A DNA stretch of 43,524 nt from Nocardia carnea (GCF_029868325.1 NZ_JARWNW010000185.1:1-43524); one strand, 5' to 3'; shown: positions 25,666 to 33,754, counted from the first letter of the stretch. Notes: generated by a model not told the origin, from the sequence alone. A program made the numbers and translations.

Positions 25666-26363
25666 GCGGTGACGGTCTGCTTACCGAGTGCGGCGAGCAA
25701 CTGGTCGGAGGTGGCGACCGCGCCGAAGATCCCGCCCTGCATGGTCACCATGCTCAGTGCGGCCTCGTGGTGCTTCTTCTCGGTGGCGCCGGTGCAATCG
25801 GAGAGCACCAGGCATTCGTAACCGCGGTCGTTGGCTTCGCGCATGGTGGTGTGCACGCAGACATCGGTGGTGATCCCGGTGAGGACGATATGGGTGATAC
25901 CGGCAGCGCGTAACAGCAGGTCGAGGTCCGTGGCGTAGAAGGCGCCCTTGCCCGGTTTGTCGACGACCGGTTCGCCGGGAATCGGGGCGACCTCGGGCAC
26001 GATCTCCCAGCCCGGTTCACCGCGGACCAGGATGCGCCCGCACGGGCCGGTACTGCCGATCTCGGCGCCGACCTGCGCGGACCGCCAGCGTTTGTTCGCC
26101 GGCAGGTCCGACAGATCGGGTCGGTGACCTTCGCGGGTGTGGATCACGGTGAGGCCGAGGTCACGGGCGGCGGCGAGCACTCGTGCGGTGGGTTCCAGAC
26201 CTGCTCGGGTGAGCGCGAGGTCGTAGCCCATCTGATCGACGTAGCCGCCGGGACCGCAGAAATCGGTCTGCCAGTCGATCAGCAGCAGTGCGGTGCGCGC
26301 CGGATCGATCGGGCCGTCGAAGGGCCAGGTGTAGGGCGCGGCGTCCACGGTGGTGAGGGTCAT
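25662..26363 (-). CDS. biuH: Biuret amidohydrolase (isochorismatase-like cysteine hydrolase), 233 aa
   Basis: Hydrolyses biuret to allophanate and ammonia. The catalytic set of the isochorismatase-like hydrolases is present: Asp30 in LLIDWQTDF, Lys136 in DKPGKGAF and Cys169 in TTDVCVHTT. Stretches such as [30 protein letters not shown] and [17 protein letters not shown] are those I know from rhizobial BiuH, which distinguishes it from nicotinamidases. The start at 26363 overlaps the NCS1 permease stop (ATGA) and has AAGGAG about 9 bases upstream; a longer frame to 26639 is a shadow. Its place after a ring-opening hydrolase of the AtzD family strongly supports biuret as substrate. Confidence 0.9.
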   Translation of the reverse strand: MTLTTVDAAPYTWPFDGPIDPARTALLLIDWQTDFCGPGGYVDQMGYDLALTRAGLEPTARVLAAARDLGLTVIHTREGHRPDLSDLPANKRWRSAQVGAEIGSTGPCGRILVRGEPGWEIVPEVAPIPGEPVVDKPGKGAFYATDLDLLLRAAGITHIVLTGITTDVCVHTTMREANDRGYECLVLSDCTGATEKKHHEAALSMVTMQGGIFGAVATSDQLLAALGKQTVTA

Positions 26364-27673
26364 GCGGGGATCTCCTTGTTGCTTCGCGCGGTGCGGGTCG
26401 CGCAGAGGGTGAGGATGAGGGCGGCGGCCACGAAACCGATGACCGCATCGGATAGCCACGGGGCGAACTCGTGGGTGATCAGGGCCGCGACTGCGCCACC
26501 GGCCCACGCGGTGAAGGCCGGCCAGTGCCAGCGGGTTTCGCGGTTCGCGGCGCCGAGGCCGAAACGGGGCAGGACGAGCTGATCGAGGATGACGACCGCG
26601 CCGATCGGTGGCACGATCACCCCCAGCAGGTTGAGCCACTGCTCGAAGTACGACCAGATCCCGGCCACCGCAAGGACCACCCCGGCCGCGCCGAGGATCA
26701 AGGTGAGCCGTCGCATCCTGCCTCCGGAGAGCTGGCTCCAGCCCACGGCGCCGTTGTACAGGCAGTGCGCGCAGACCGAGCCCAGATTGATGAACACGAA
26801 CGCCACCGCCAGCGGAACCAGCAGACCCCCGTGGTCGACCAGCAGCCCCAGGAAGTTACCGCCGTCGGCGGCCGGATCGGCACTGCCGCCCAGTGCCACC
26901 ACCAGACCGCCGATCACCAGCGCGATCGAATTACCGACCGGGAACGCCGACGCCGCGGCAAGGAAGGCCTCGCGGCCGTTACGGGACCAGCGGGTGAAAT
27001 CGGCGGTCATGGTGCCGGAGTCGATGAACGAGGCGATCACCAGTGTCACCGCGGCCCCGAAGCTCATGGCTGCCGCGCCCGCGCCGCCCTGATAGGAGGT
27101 GGGTGAACCGCCGCCGTCGGCGACGGCCAGACCGATCGCGACCAGCCCGAGTATCACATAGACCGGTGCCGCGACCAGGCCGATCGCCGACAGCGCCCGG
27201 ATCCCCAGCAGCGTGACCCCGATGAACGCGAGCCCTGCGGCGAGCGCGGTGAACTGTTCGTGCCAGCCGAGGGTGTCGTGCAGGATCGCCCCAGCCATCC
27301 CGGTCTGGAAGGCGAACCAGCCGATGACGATGGTCGCCAGGAACGCCGACGGCAGGAAAGCGCCGGCCTTACCGAAACTTTCCGCGGCGGTGAGCGCGAA
27401 GTTCTTCCCGCTGCGTCCGGCGATCACGCTGAGCGCGCCGACATACAGCATCATGCAGATATTGCCGACGGCGATGGCGAGCAGACCGAGCCAGAAGCCG
27501 AGCGAATACACGATCAGCCCGCCGAAGATGGCGCAGGTCAGCACCATCGGGAATCCGAACCAGACCGCGGATACCGAGCCGAGCCCGCGCCGGCGGTCGG
27601 CGGGTACCGGACGATCTTCGTATTCTTCTATCTCCCAGCTGGGTTCGGTATCGCTAGTGGTTGTGGTGCTCAT
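26360..27673 (-). CDS. NCS1-family nucleobase permease (CodB-like), 437 aa
   Basis: About 12 hydrophobic segments follow a 30-residue cytoplasmic tail, and [21 protein letters not shown] matches the first helix of NCS1 cytosine/purine/allantoin symporters; the family helix-3 region ([20 protein letters not shown]) and helix-6 region ([20 protein letters not shown]) are recognisable. ATG 27673 overlaps the ring-opening hydrolase stop (ATGA). It probably imports the ring substrate (cyanuric acid, barbiturate or a pyrimidine) by proton or sodium symport. The open frame extending to 28288 is a shadow. Confidence 0.9.
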   Translation of the reverse strand: MSTTTTSDTEPSWEIEEYEDRPVPADRRRGLGSVSAVWFGFPMVLTCAIFGGLIVYSLGFWLGLLAIAVGNICMMLYVGALSVIAGRSGKNFALTAAESFGKAGAFLPSAFLATIVIGWFAFQTGMAGAILHDTLGWHEQFTALAAGLAFIGVTLLGIRALSAIGLVAAPVYVILGLVAIGLAVADGGGSPTSYQGGAGAAAMSFGAAVTLVIASFIDSGTMTADFTRWSRNGREAFLAAASAFPVGNSIALVIGGLVVALGGSADPAADGGNFLGLLVDHGGLLVPLAVAFVFINLGSVCAHCLYNGAVGWSQLSGGRMRRLTLILGAAGVVLAVAGIWSYFEQWLNLLGVIVPPIGAVVILDQLVLPRFGLGAANRETRWHWPAFTAWAGGAVAALITHEFAPWLSDAVIGFVAAALILTLCATRTARSNKEIPA

Positions 27674-28728
27674 AGCGCGGGGTTCCGATCGGGAGAGGGG
27701 AGTTCGTAGATCACGGTGATGCTGCCGCCGCCCGGTGGGCCCTGATGTTCGGCGCCGCCGGAGACGTATACGGCGCCGTCGCCCTTGAGCGCGGACAGCA
27801 GCCCGCCGACCGCGCCGCGCGCATGGCGGGTGGCGTTGATATCGGAGTCGGTGAGCATGGTGTGGCGGAAGCCGCGCACGGAACCGGTGGGGTCGGCTTC
27901 GGCCTTGGCGAAGATCTGGCGCACCGTGCCGCCCTCGGCCGCGATCCGGTCCAGTAGTTGCTGTACCGAGGCGAGGTCGAGGGCGTCGGCCATATGGCCG
28001 TGGACCGCGCGCAGCGGGTTCGCCGCGGTGGGGCTTTCGGCGACCACCAGGATGTGGCAGTCGTCGAGTTCGGCGCCGGCGCTGGCCGAGGCCCGGGCCG
28101 ACCAGACATCGGCGTCGCCGGTGAGAGCCTTCAGCGCGGTCTCTCGGTCGCATTCGCCCAGCGCGACGGCGATCCCCAGCGAGCTCGCCGCCCGGGAGAA
28201 ACCCATCGACGCGTAGGTATCGGTCGCGACGGGCGCCTGCCCGGCCATATGGAGCGCGGTGATGGTGTCCGAGGTGAGCAGCGGGCATTTCACCAGCACC
28301 AGATGCACATCGGAAGGGATGACACCGAGTTCGGCCAGCAGCTTCCCGACCGTATCGGCCACGGTGTCGACCTGGGCGGCCCGGCCGATCTCCGCCGGGT
28401 CGAGGGACCGGGTGCGCCGGGCCGCCGCGACCAGCCCGCGATCGAAACCGGAATACCGTTTCTCGTCGCGGACGAAAAGATTCACATGGGGACTCAGCAC
28501 ACCTTCGGTGCCGCCGGAGAACACGGTGACCGCGGCCTCCGGGATCCGCGGCTCCCAGAGCGCAGCGGCCAGCCCGCGGCTGAAATCGTTGACGCAGCCG
28601 TTGCCCTCGGTCTTACCGATCACCGAAATGAGATCGTCTGTGCGGTAGCCGGTTTCGGACAGGATGGCGAAAGGGCGGGTATCGCCCGGGGCGGCGGTGG
28701 GCACGGTGAGCAGGGCGATCCCGGTCAT
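27670..28728 (-). CDS. Ring-opening amidohydrolase: cyanuric acid hydrolase/barbiturase (AtzD/TrzD/Bar) family, 352 aa
   Basis: The family's three-fold repeat is visible, each unit with a Lys and a Ser: Lys39 in GKTEGNGCVNDFSR with Ser71 in SGGTEGVLSPH; Lys147 in LVKCPLL with the serines of RASASAGAELDDCHI (about 212-216); Lys275 in FAKAEAD with Ser323 in VSGGAEHQGPPGGG. The family opens six-membered cyclic imides: cyanuric acid to 1-carboxybiuret (then biuret spontaneously) or barbiturate to ureidomalonate. Length is normal. Both ends overlap neighbours by ATGA. The adjacent biuH favours cyanuric acid; no uracil/thymine dehydrogenase or ureidomalonase is seen. Confidence 0.9.
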   Translation of the reverse strand: MTGIALLTVPTAAPGDTRPFAILSETGYRTDDLISVIGKTEGNGCVNDFSRGLAAALWEPRIPEAAVTVFSGGTEGVLSPHVNLFVRDEKRYSGFDRGLVAAARRTRSLDPAEIGRAAQVDTVADTVGKLLAELGVIPSDVHLVLVKCPLLTSDTITALHMAGQAPVATDTYASMGFSRAASSLGIAVALGECDRETALKALTGDADVWSARASASAGAELDDCHILVVAESPTAANPLRAVHGHMADALDLASVQQLLDRIAAEGGTVRQIFAKAEADPTGSVRGFRHTMLTDSDINATRHARGAVGGLLSALKGDGAVYVSGGAEHQGPPGGGSITVIYELPSPDRNPAL

Positions 28729-30053
28729 ACGGCGCTCTCTTTCGGGGTCCTGGTGGTGAGTACGTGGTTGAACAGCAGATTCAGGACGAATGCCACGATG
28801 ACCGTGCTGGTGATCGCGCCCCCGGCGATGATCCGCACCGACGACGGCAGCCCCTCGTACACCTCCGGCGCGACCACCGGGATCATCCCGATGCCCATCG
28901 CCAGCGAGACCACGAGCAGATTGTCGTTACGGGAATAGTCCACCCGCGCGAGCGTGGCGATACCGACGCCCGCGACCGTGGCGAACATGACCAGGCTCAC
29001 CGACCCGATCACCGGCCCCGGCAGATTGGCCACCACCTCGCCCATCTTCGGTACCAGCCCCAGCGCCACCAGCAGGCCACCGGCCACCGCGACCGCACCC
29101 CGGCTCGCGACCCCGGTCATCCGGACCAGGCTGACGTTCTGGGCGAAGATCGTGTCCGGGAACGAGGTGAGGAAACCGGCCAGCACCGCGGAGACACCGT
29201 CGGCGCTCAACCCGCGGGCGAGCTGCTTCTGGTCCAGCGGACGGCCGAGATTGTCGGCGGTGGCCATCAGATAGGCGGTGGATTCGGTGAAGATCACCAG
29301 CATCACCAGGCACATCGAGATGATTCCGGCGAGGGGGAAGGTCGGGGTGCCGAACAGGAACGGGTTCGGCAGGCCGAACCAGTCGGCACTGCCCACGGCG
29401 CTGAAATCGGTGAGCGAGAGCGCGGCCGCGGCGAGCGTGCCCAGCACCAGCGCGATCAGGACCGCCGACTGCGCGACGAGCCCGCGACCGTACTTCATCA
29501 ACGCGATGATCGTGAGCACCACGCCCGCCGCCAGCGCCAGCGGCGCACCACCCGCCGGTTCGTCGCCGAAGGTCATGGATACGGCCTTGCCGATCAGCGA
29601 CAGCCCGATCATGGTGACCGCCGCCCCGCGCACCATCGGCGGGAAGAAGCGCACCAGCTTGGCGAACGGCACAGCGACCAGCACCCCGAAGATTCCGGCC
29701 GCGATCATCGCGCCGTACACCGCGGACAGGCCGTATTCCTCGCCGATCAGGATCATCGGCGTCACCGCGGTGAACGAGGCCCCCGCCACCACCGGCATCC
29801 GCGCCCCCAGCAGTTTCCCGATACCGAGGGCCTGCACGAGCGTGATGACACCGGCGACCAGCAGATCGGCGTTCACCAGGGTGGCGATGGTGGAGGTGTC
29901 CAGGCCCAGTGCGGCACCGAACACCAGCGGCACCGCGACGCAGCCGGTGTACATGACGAGCACATGCTGGACACCGAAAAGCGCTGTGCGCCAGAAGGGG
30001 AGCGGGGGAGCGGGTGGCAGCGGCGGCGAGTGGGTCGGGGCGTCGGTGGACAT
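28725..30053 (-). CDS. NCS2/NAT family permease (XanQ/UacT-like), 442 aa
   Basis: A multi-spanning nucleobase-ascorbate transporter. The first helix carries the GVQHVLVMYTG motif, and the signature region reads IFAQNVSLVRMTGVASRG, closest to the xanthine/urate-type motif (QNxGxxxMTGVASR) but with Ser where Gly is usual. ATG 30053 is chosen (AGGT 5-8 bases upstream) because the longer frame from 30104 would begin inside the operator palindrome. It is the first gene of the five-gene operon and its stop overlaps the ring-opening hydrolase start. It likely takes up a purine-like or triazine ring; two uptake systems in one operon suggest two substrates or affinities. Confidence 0.9.
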   Translation of the reverse strand: MSTDAPTHSPPLPPAPPLPFWRTALFGVQHVLVMYTGCVAVPLVFGAALGLDTSTIATLVNADLLVAGVITLVQALGIGKLLGARMPVVAGASFTAVTPMILIGEEYGLSAVYGAMIAAGIFGVLVAVPFAKLVRFFPPMVRGAAVTMIGLSLIGKAVSMTFGDEPAGGAPLALAAGVVLTIIALMKYGRGLVAQSAVLIALVLGTLAAAALSLTDFSAVGSADWFGLPNPFLFGTPTFPLAGIISMCLVMLVIFTESTAYLMATADNLGRPLDQKQLARGLSADGVSAVLAGFLTSFPDTIFAQNVSLVRMTGVASRGAVAVAGGLLVALGLVPKMGEVVANLPGPVIGSVSLVMFATVAGVGIATLARVDYSRNDNLLVVSLAMGIGMIPVVAPEVYEGLPSSVRIIAGGAITSTVIVAFVLNLLFNHVLTTRTPKESAV

Positions 30054-30093
30054 AGGACCTGGCCTCGGGCAGAAGAAACAAGCAACACCTGAA

Positions 30094-30105
30094 TTTGTAT
30101 ACAAA
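30094..30105. promoter_or_regulatory. Perfect palindromic operator TTTGTATACAAA
   Basis: A 12-bp perfect palindrome 41 bases upstream of the NCS2 permease start, core TTGTATACAA, where a GntR/FCD repressor would block the promoter. Confidence 0.72.
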
Positions 30106-30177
30106 CAACGTTTCGGCGATGTTGCTCAACGTTCCATTGTCGTGAACAGTCCAGGTTCTAGGCTGCTACGCCGCGAT

Positions 30178-30189
30178 CTTGTATACAAG
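30178..30189. promoter_or_regulatory. Perfect palindromic operator CTTGTATACAAG
   Basis: A second 12-bp perfect palindrome, centred 84 bases from the one at 30094-30105, which is eight helical turns, so two dimers would sit on the same DNA face and could form a loop. Confidence 0.7.
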
Positions 30190-30312
30190 AACTTCGTTTG
30201 GGGAGGCCTTGGGCCCGCCCTGTACCGCCGCTCGACGGGGAATGCGGGAGACCGAGGTGCGGGCGCCCGGGGCATAGGACACGCCCGCCGCCGTTGCGGG
30301 GCGTGCCCGGGC

Positions 30313-30978
30313 TCATTTCAGCGGGCTGTCCGGGTCCAGATTCATGAGCAGGTCTTCGTCCCGGGCGATGTGTTCGTCCATCAGGTAGCCGGCCTGCGCC
30401 GGAGAGCCGTTGAGAATTGCTTGCGCGATCGCGGCGTGGTCACTCCAGGAGGTGTGGGTCCGGGTGTCCAGCCGCTGGCCGAAGATCCACGAGACCCGCT
30501 CGAGTATCTGCTCCAACATGACCTGCAACTGCTGATTACCCGACGCCTCGGCCACCAGCCGGTGGAAACGCAGGGTCAACGCCGGCAGTTCGTCGTGGGC
30601 ATGCTGAATATCCGCCGCCCGCCCGAGCTGCACCGCCCGCGCCAGCTCACCGGCTGCGCCGCCGCCCCGGTTCCGTGCGGCCAGTTGCGCGGCGAGCACT
30701 TCCAGCCCCCGCCGGATCTGCACCAGCTCCCGAGCCACCGAACCCGAGGGAGCGGACACGGTCGCCCCCCGATAGCGGACGAGCGTGACGAAACCTTCGC
30801 TCTGCAACTGTGACAGCGCCTCCCGCACCGGGATCCGGGATACTCCGAAACGTTCGGCGAGATCTACCTCGCGCAGGCGATCGCCGGGAGCGAGCCGACC
30901 GGCGAGGATGTCCGCCCGCAGCGCGTCCGCCACCGTCGCGCGCGGCGAGGTCCGGTTGTTGTCCTGCGATTCGCTCAC
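30313..30978 (-). CDS. GntR-family regulator, FCD subfamily (GntR-3), 221 aa
   Basis: Winged helix at about residues 12-75 (LAPGDRLREVDLAERFGVSR, IPVREALSQLQSEGF) and an FCD domain with LRFHRLVAEASGN and WSDHAAIAQAI. The GTG at 30978 is the start; its upstream AGG is weak. It lies 259 bases upstream of the NCS2 start on the same strand, with the two TTGTATACAA palindromes between, and is the probable local repressor of the cyanurate/biuret operon. It resembles GntR-2 in the recognition region, as expected from the shared GTATAC core of their sites. Confidence 0.9.
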   Translation of the reverse strand: MSESQDNNRTSPRATVADALRADILAGRLAPGDRLREVDLAERFGVSRIPVREALSQLQSEGFVTLVRYRGATVSAPSGSVARELVQIRRGLEVLAAQLAARNRGGGAAGELARAVQLGRAADIQHAHDELPALTLRFHRLVAEASGNQQLQVMLEQILERVSWIFGQRLDTRTHTSWSDHAAIAQAILNGSPAQAGYLMDEHIARDEDLLMNLDPDSPLK

Positions 30979-31029
30979 AGGATGAGCCTATTGGTCTTCT
31001 CGTCGGCACCCTCTCCCACGGCCGCTGTG

Positions 31030-31251
31030 TCAGCAACCTCCGCCGCCACCTCCACCGCCGCCACCCCCGCCTCCGCCGCAGCCGCCTCCGCTGCAGCCGC
31101 CTCCGCTCCCGGATCCGCCGCCTACGGACCAGCGACCGCTACTGCCCCCGGAGCGGCGGCGCCGCCGTTTGCGTTGGCGGAATTCCGAAACCAGAACCCA
31201 GACAAATGTGATCGCCATCAGCGAGGACACGATCAAGAAATAGAACTCCAT
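31030..31251 (-). CDS. Small membrane-anchored peptide with Gly/Cys-rich tail, 73 aa
   Basis: One N-terminal hydrophobic helix (residues 3-22), then a strongly basic stretch (RQRKRRRRR), then about 35 residues almost entirely Gly with Ser and three Cys. Gly/Cys-rich tails of this kind end several actinobacterial membrane proteins, and could suggest thioether or metal chemistry, but low-complexity coding can also mislead. The ATG at 31251 has no strong Shine-Dalgarno. It precedes GntR-3 on the same strand by 51 bases. Function unknown. Confidence 0.5.
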   Translation of the reverse strand: MEFYFLIVSSLMAITFVWVLVSEFRQRKRRRRRSGGSSGRWSVGGGSGSGGGCSGGGCGGGGGGGGGGGGGGC

Positions 31252-31466
31252 AGTCTACGGTAATTGTGAAAGTCGTTGCTGTGCCAGGAATCTTGTTTGC
31301 CGATGCCGGCTACGAAGCGGGTGACCCGAGGCGGCGCGGCGCTTCGCTGGGGGAAGAGAACAGGGACCGTATCGGGTGGCGCGACGTGTCGCGGGACCGC
31401 GATGAACGCCTGGGTCACGATCTACCGGGACTGAGCCGTAAACGGCCACCACGGTCTGTGCAATGT
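31252..31466. other. 215-base intergenic region
   Basis: No gene, repeat or operator was recognised; it probably holds the promoter of the small Gly/Cys peptide. Confidence 0.4.
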
Positions 31467-32288
31467 TCAGCTGAGTGGCGTGGTTTCGAAGAGGTTCAGT
31501 TTGTAGGTGGTGACGGGCGGGGGGAAGATTGCCCGCGCCATTTTCATGCCCAGCCGGTAGCGCAGGGGCCAGGTGTGGGCGACGGCCGGTTGGGGTGAGG
31601 CGAAGGTCCGGGATTCGAGCAGCCGGGCGCCGTGTGACTCCAGAGTTCCGGGGTCGTCGCAGACCCATTCCATACGTGCGGATACCTGTTTGAACACCGG
31701 GTTGCGGTCCTGGGTGCGCATCATCGCCTTGCCGCCGGTGTCCAGGGCCAGCCGGCTGCCCGGGAAACCCTTCGCGAGCTGCGCCAGGGCTGCGTGCACG
31801 GTATCAGCCGGGAAGTAGAGCAGCACCGCCTCGCTCAGCAGGAAAACCGGACCGCCGGGTTCGCGGACCTGCTCGAACCAGTCGTCGTCGAGAATCGAGC
31901 CCTCGATCATCGTGTACCGGTCGCTGTCGGAGAAGAATTTGTGCCGCAGGGCCATGGTGTCGGGCAGGTCGAGGTCGAACCAGTGCAGCCGGCCGTTGTC
32001 GAGGCGGTCGAAGCGGGTGGACAGGCCGCAGCCGAGATCGACGACGGTGGCGTCGGGGTGTTCGGCCAGATAGCTGCGGAGGTATTCGTCGAAGATCGAC
32101 GCCCGCAGTACCGACCCCGCCAGGGAAGGGCCCCGGAATTTCGCGAAGTCGTAGTCGATCGCGGCGACCAGTTCGATGGCCCTGGTGTCGCGGAGAATAC
32201 TGTCCGGCCGCCCGGCGTCCTGCGCGCGACCGTACAGCGGAATCAACAGGGTCTCTTGGACCGCACCGAGCGATATCGCCTCACCCAC
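31467..32288 (-). CDS. SAM-dependent methyltransferase, leucine carboxyl methyltransferase-like family, 273 aa
   Basis: The LCM/PPM-type layout is visible: an N-terminal helical region with RDTRAIELV and DYDFAKF, the SAM motif VVDLGCGLSTRFDRL (about 90-104), the acidic motif WFDLDLPD, and LLSEAVLLYFP. Such proteins transfer methyl groups to carboxylates or hydroxyls of small molecules, often polyketide-like. GTG 32288 is the start. It is followed, in the same direction upstream, by another methyltransferase gene 37 bases away, so the two may be co-transcribed. Substrate unknown. Confidence 0.85.
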   Translation of the reverse strand: MGEAISLGAVQETLLIPLYGRAQDAGRPDSILRDTRAIELVAAIDYDFAKFRGPSLAGSVLRASIFDEYLRSYLAEHPDATVVDLGCGLSTRFDRLDNGRLHWFDLDLPDTMALRHKFFSDSDRYTMIEGSILDDDWFEQVREPGGPVFLLSEAVLLYFPADTVHAALAQLAKGFPGSRLALDTGGKAMMRTQDRNPVFKQVSARMEWVCDDPGTLESHGARLLESRTFASPQPAVAHTWPLRYRLGMKMARAIFPPPVTTYKLNLFETTPLS

Positions 32289-32325
32289 CCGCTCAACGTA
32301 ACCCGTTTCCGGCGAAAACGGTGAG

Positions 32326-33099
32326 CTACGTCCGGCGGTGCCGGGATGGGTACGGCCGGCATTCGAGCAGGAGGAACAGCGGCCGGGTGTAGTTCTCGTT
32401 CCACCAGGGATCGCGGCCGCGCTCTTCCCGGGTCGGATGTGGTTCCCGCAGGGCCGTCACCGCGAAGCCGGCTTCGGTCATGAACTCGAAATAGGTTTCC
32501 AGAGAATAGAACTGCTGTACCGACGGCATGGGAGAGAGTTCGCCCTGCACCTCGAACCGCTGCTCCACCCTCCTCGTGCCGAAATAGGAATCCAGGGACA
32601 GCCCACCCGGGGCGGCGCGTTCGGCCCGTGACACATAGAAGCAGGGATGCATACCGAGCAGAACCAGCCGTCCCGACGGTTTCAGGACCCGGGCGAACTC
32701 GTGGAAGCGGCGACCCGGATCGTCGATACCGTGCGGCAGCCGGTTCGCGACCACCAGGTCGACGGACGCGTCGGCCGGCGGGAGGTCGGCGACATCGGCG
32801 ACGTGGTACGTCGCCGTGGCCGGATCGTGGTCGGGATGCGTACGCGCCGCGGTCACGAACTCCGGACAGGTATCCACACCATGCACCTGCCGGGCGCCGC
32901 GCCGCACCAGTTCACGCGCGAAATAGCCTTCGCCGCAACCGGCGTCGAGAACAACGTGATCCGAGCAGTCGCCGATCAGGTCCAGTAATGCCGGATCGGT
33001 GAGCCTGGATCGGAACGGGTCACGGTCTTCGCGCACGATCCTGATCCAGAACTCGGCATTCGCCGAATAGGCGTTCGAAATCCGTTCGTCCTCCGCCAT
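32326..33099 (-). CDS. Class I SAM-dependent methyltransferase (UbiE/methyltransferase-11-like), 257 aa
   Basis: SAM-binding motif VLDAGCGEGYFARELVRRGA (about residues 49-68), motif II VHGVDTCPEF, DLPPADASVDLVVANRLPHGI and a post-motif ARVLKPSGRLVLLG are all in order. ATG 33099 is preferred, with GAGGTG 4-5 bases upstream; a GTG two codons earlier is possible. It lies upstream of the LCM-type methyltransferase on the same strand. It probably methylates a small metabolite. Confidence 0.88.
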   Translation of the reverse strand: MAEDERISNAYSANAEFWIRIVREDRDPFRSRLTDPALLDLIGDCSDHVVLDAGCGEGYFARELVRRGARQVHGVDTCPEFVTAARTHPDHDPATATYHVADVADLPPADASVDLVVANRLPHGIDDPGRRFHEFARVLKPSGRLVLLGMHPCFYVSRAERAAPGGLSLDSYFGTRRVEQRFEVQGELSPMPSVQQFYSLETYFEFMTEAGFAVTALREPHPTREERGRDPWWNENYTRPLFLLLECRPYPSRHRRT

Positions 33100-33148
33100 G
33101 ACCACCTCTTGCCCGGTCCGCTGTGGACTTCATTCTCGCCGGACAGAG

Positions 33149-33162
33149 CTATCGGCCGGTAG
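33149..33162. promoter_or_regulatory. Near-palindrome CTATCGGCCGGTAG upstream of methyltransferase
   Basis: 14 bases with one mismatched pair, 50 bases upstream of the methyltransferase start. Candidate operator; no partner regulator nearby. Confidence 0.25.
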
Positions 33163-33217
33163 TACTCCTTTTGCGGAAAGCGCGTTGAGGCGCATGTGTT
33201 TCGCGACCGGTACCGGA

Positions 33218-33754
33218 TTACTGGGCGGAAGCCGCCGAACCGGCCCGCAGATCGGTGACGACCACGGGCACGATATCGAGCAGTTCCGGCCGGAACTCGC
33301 CGCTGAGCGGGGTCACATTGCAGACCGTGGCCACCAGGTAGACCCCGCGGGGGATCTCGGTGAACGACCCGGTGACCTGTCCCGCGGCGGCGAACTGGAC
33401 GTGCGGTCCGGCGGTGACGGCGCCCTCGGCGATCAGGCGCTGCAACAGGGCGAAGGCGTCGGGTTCGCGGCCACTGAGGGTGTCGACGGCGGCGGGGGCG
33501 AGGATGGGCGCGGCGACGGCGGTGTTCACCAGGACGGTTGTGCATTCCCCGGGAATGACCGGGAAGGTGTCGCGCCGGTTCGGGACGTCGGTCACGGTGT
33601 AGTCGATCGTGGTTCCCGAAGCCCTCGCGGAGAGGGAGATCGCCGGGGTGTCCTGGGCGGCGGCAGTTGCCGGGAAGATCGCGGCGAAAACAGCCAGCAG
33701 GAAGGCAGCGACGGCCGTGCCGATGCCGATACGGAAGAAACTCGACCGCACCAT
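33218..33754 (-). CDS. Secreted hypothetical protein, 178 aa
   Basis: A Sec signal peptide is clear: basic N-terminus, hydrophobic core (about 9-28) and an ATAAA-QD cleavage site after about residue 33. The mature part is small, beta-rich, and has two cysteines (in PGECTTVLV and VATVCNV) that could form a disulfide. It has no known motif. ATG 33754 has GGAG 9-10 bases upstream, and a longer frame to 33781 lacks support. Probably a periplasmic or cell-envelope protein of the mycolata type; function unknown. Confidence 0.75.
   Translation of the reverse strand: MVRSSFFRIGIGTAVAAFLLAVFAAIFPATAAAQDTPAISLSARASGTTIDYTVTDVPNRRDTFPVIPGECTTVLVNTAVAAPILAPAAVDTLSGREPDAFALLQRLIAEGAVTAGPHVQFAAAGQVTGSFTEIPRGVYLVATVCNVTPLSGEFRPELLDIVPVVVTDLRAGSAASAQ

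Noticed and set aside
26364..26639. Upstream extension of the biuret hydrolase frame
   Set aside because: Lies inside the NCS1 permease gene; the AAGGAG-supported ATG at 26363 begins the conserved protein.
27765..27774. ACGTATACGG, a further GTATAC word
   Set aside because: It sits deep in the coding region of the ring-opening hydrolase near its conserved VYVSGG motif, with mismatched outer bases; chance is enough.
27674..28288. Upstream extension of the NCS1 permease frame
   Set aside because: Arg/Gly/Pro-rich shadow of the ring-opening hydrolase gene; the ATGA overlap defines the true start.
28764..30092. 442-residue open frame on the plus strand opposite the NCS2 permease
   Set aside because: Extremely His/Arg/Gln/Gly-rich composition without motifs; an antisense shadow of a high-GC membrane protein gene.
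31051..31130. Gly/Ala/Ser-rich short repeats as a tandem repeat array
   Set aside because: Irregular units explained by Gly codons of the small membrane peptide, not a periodic array.
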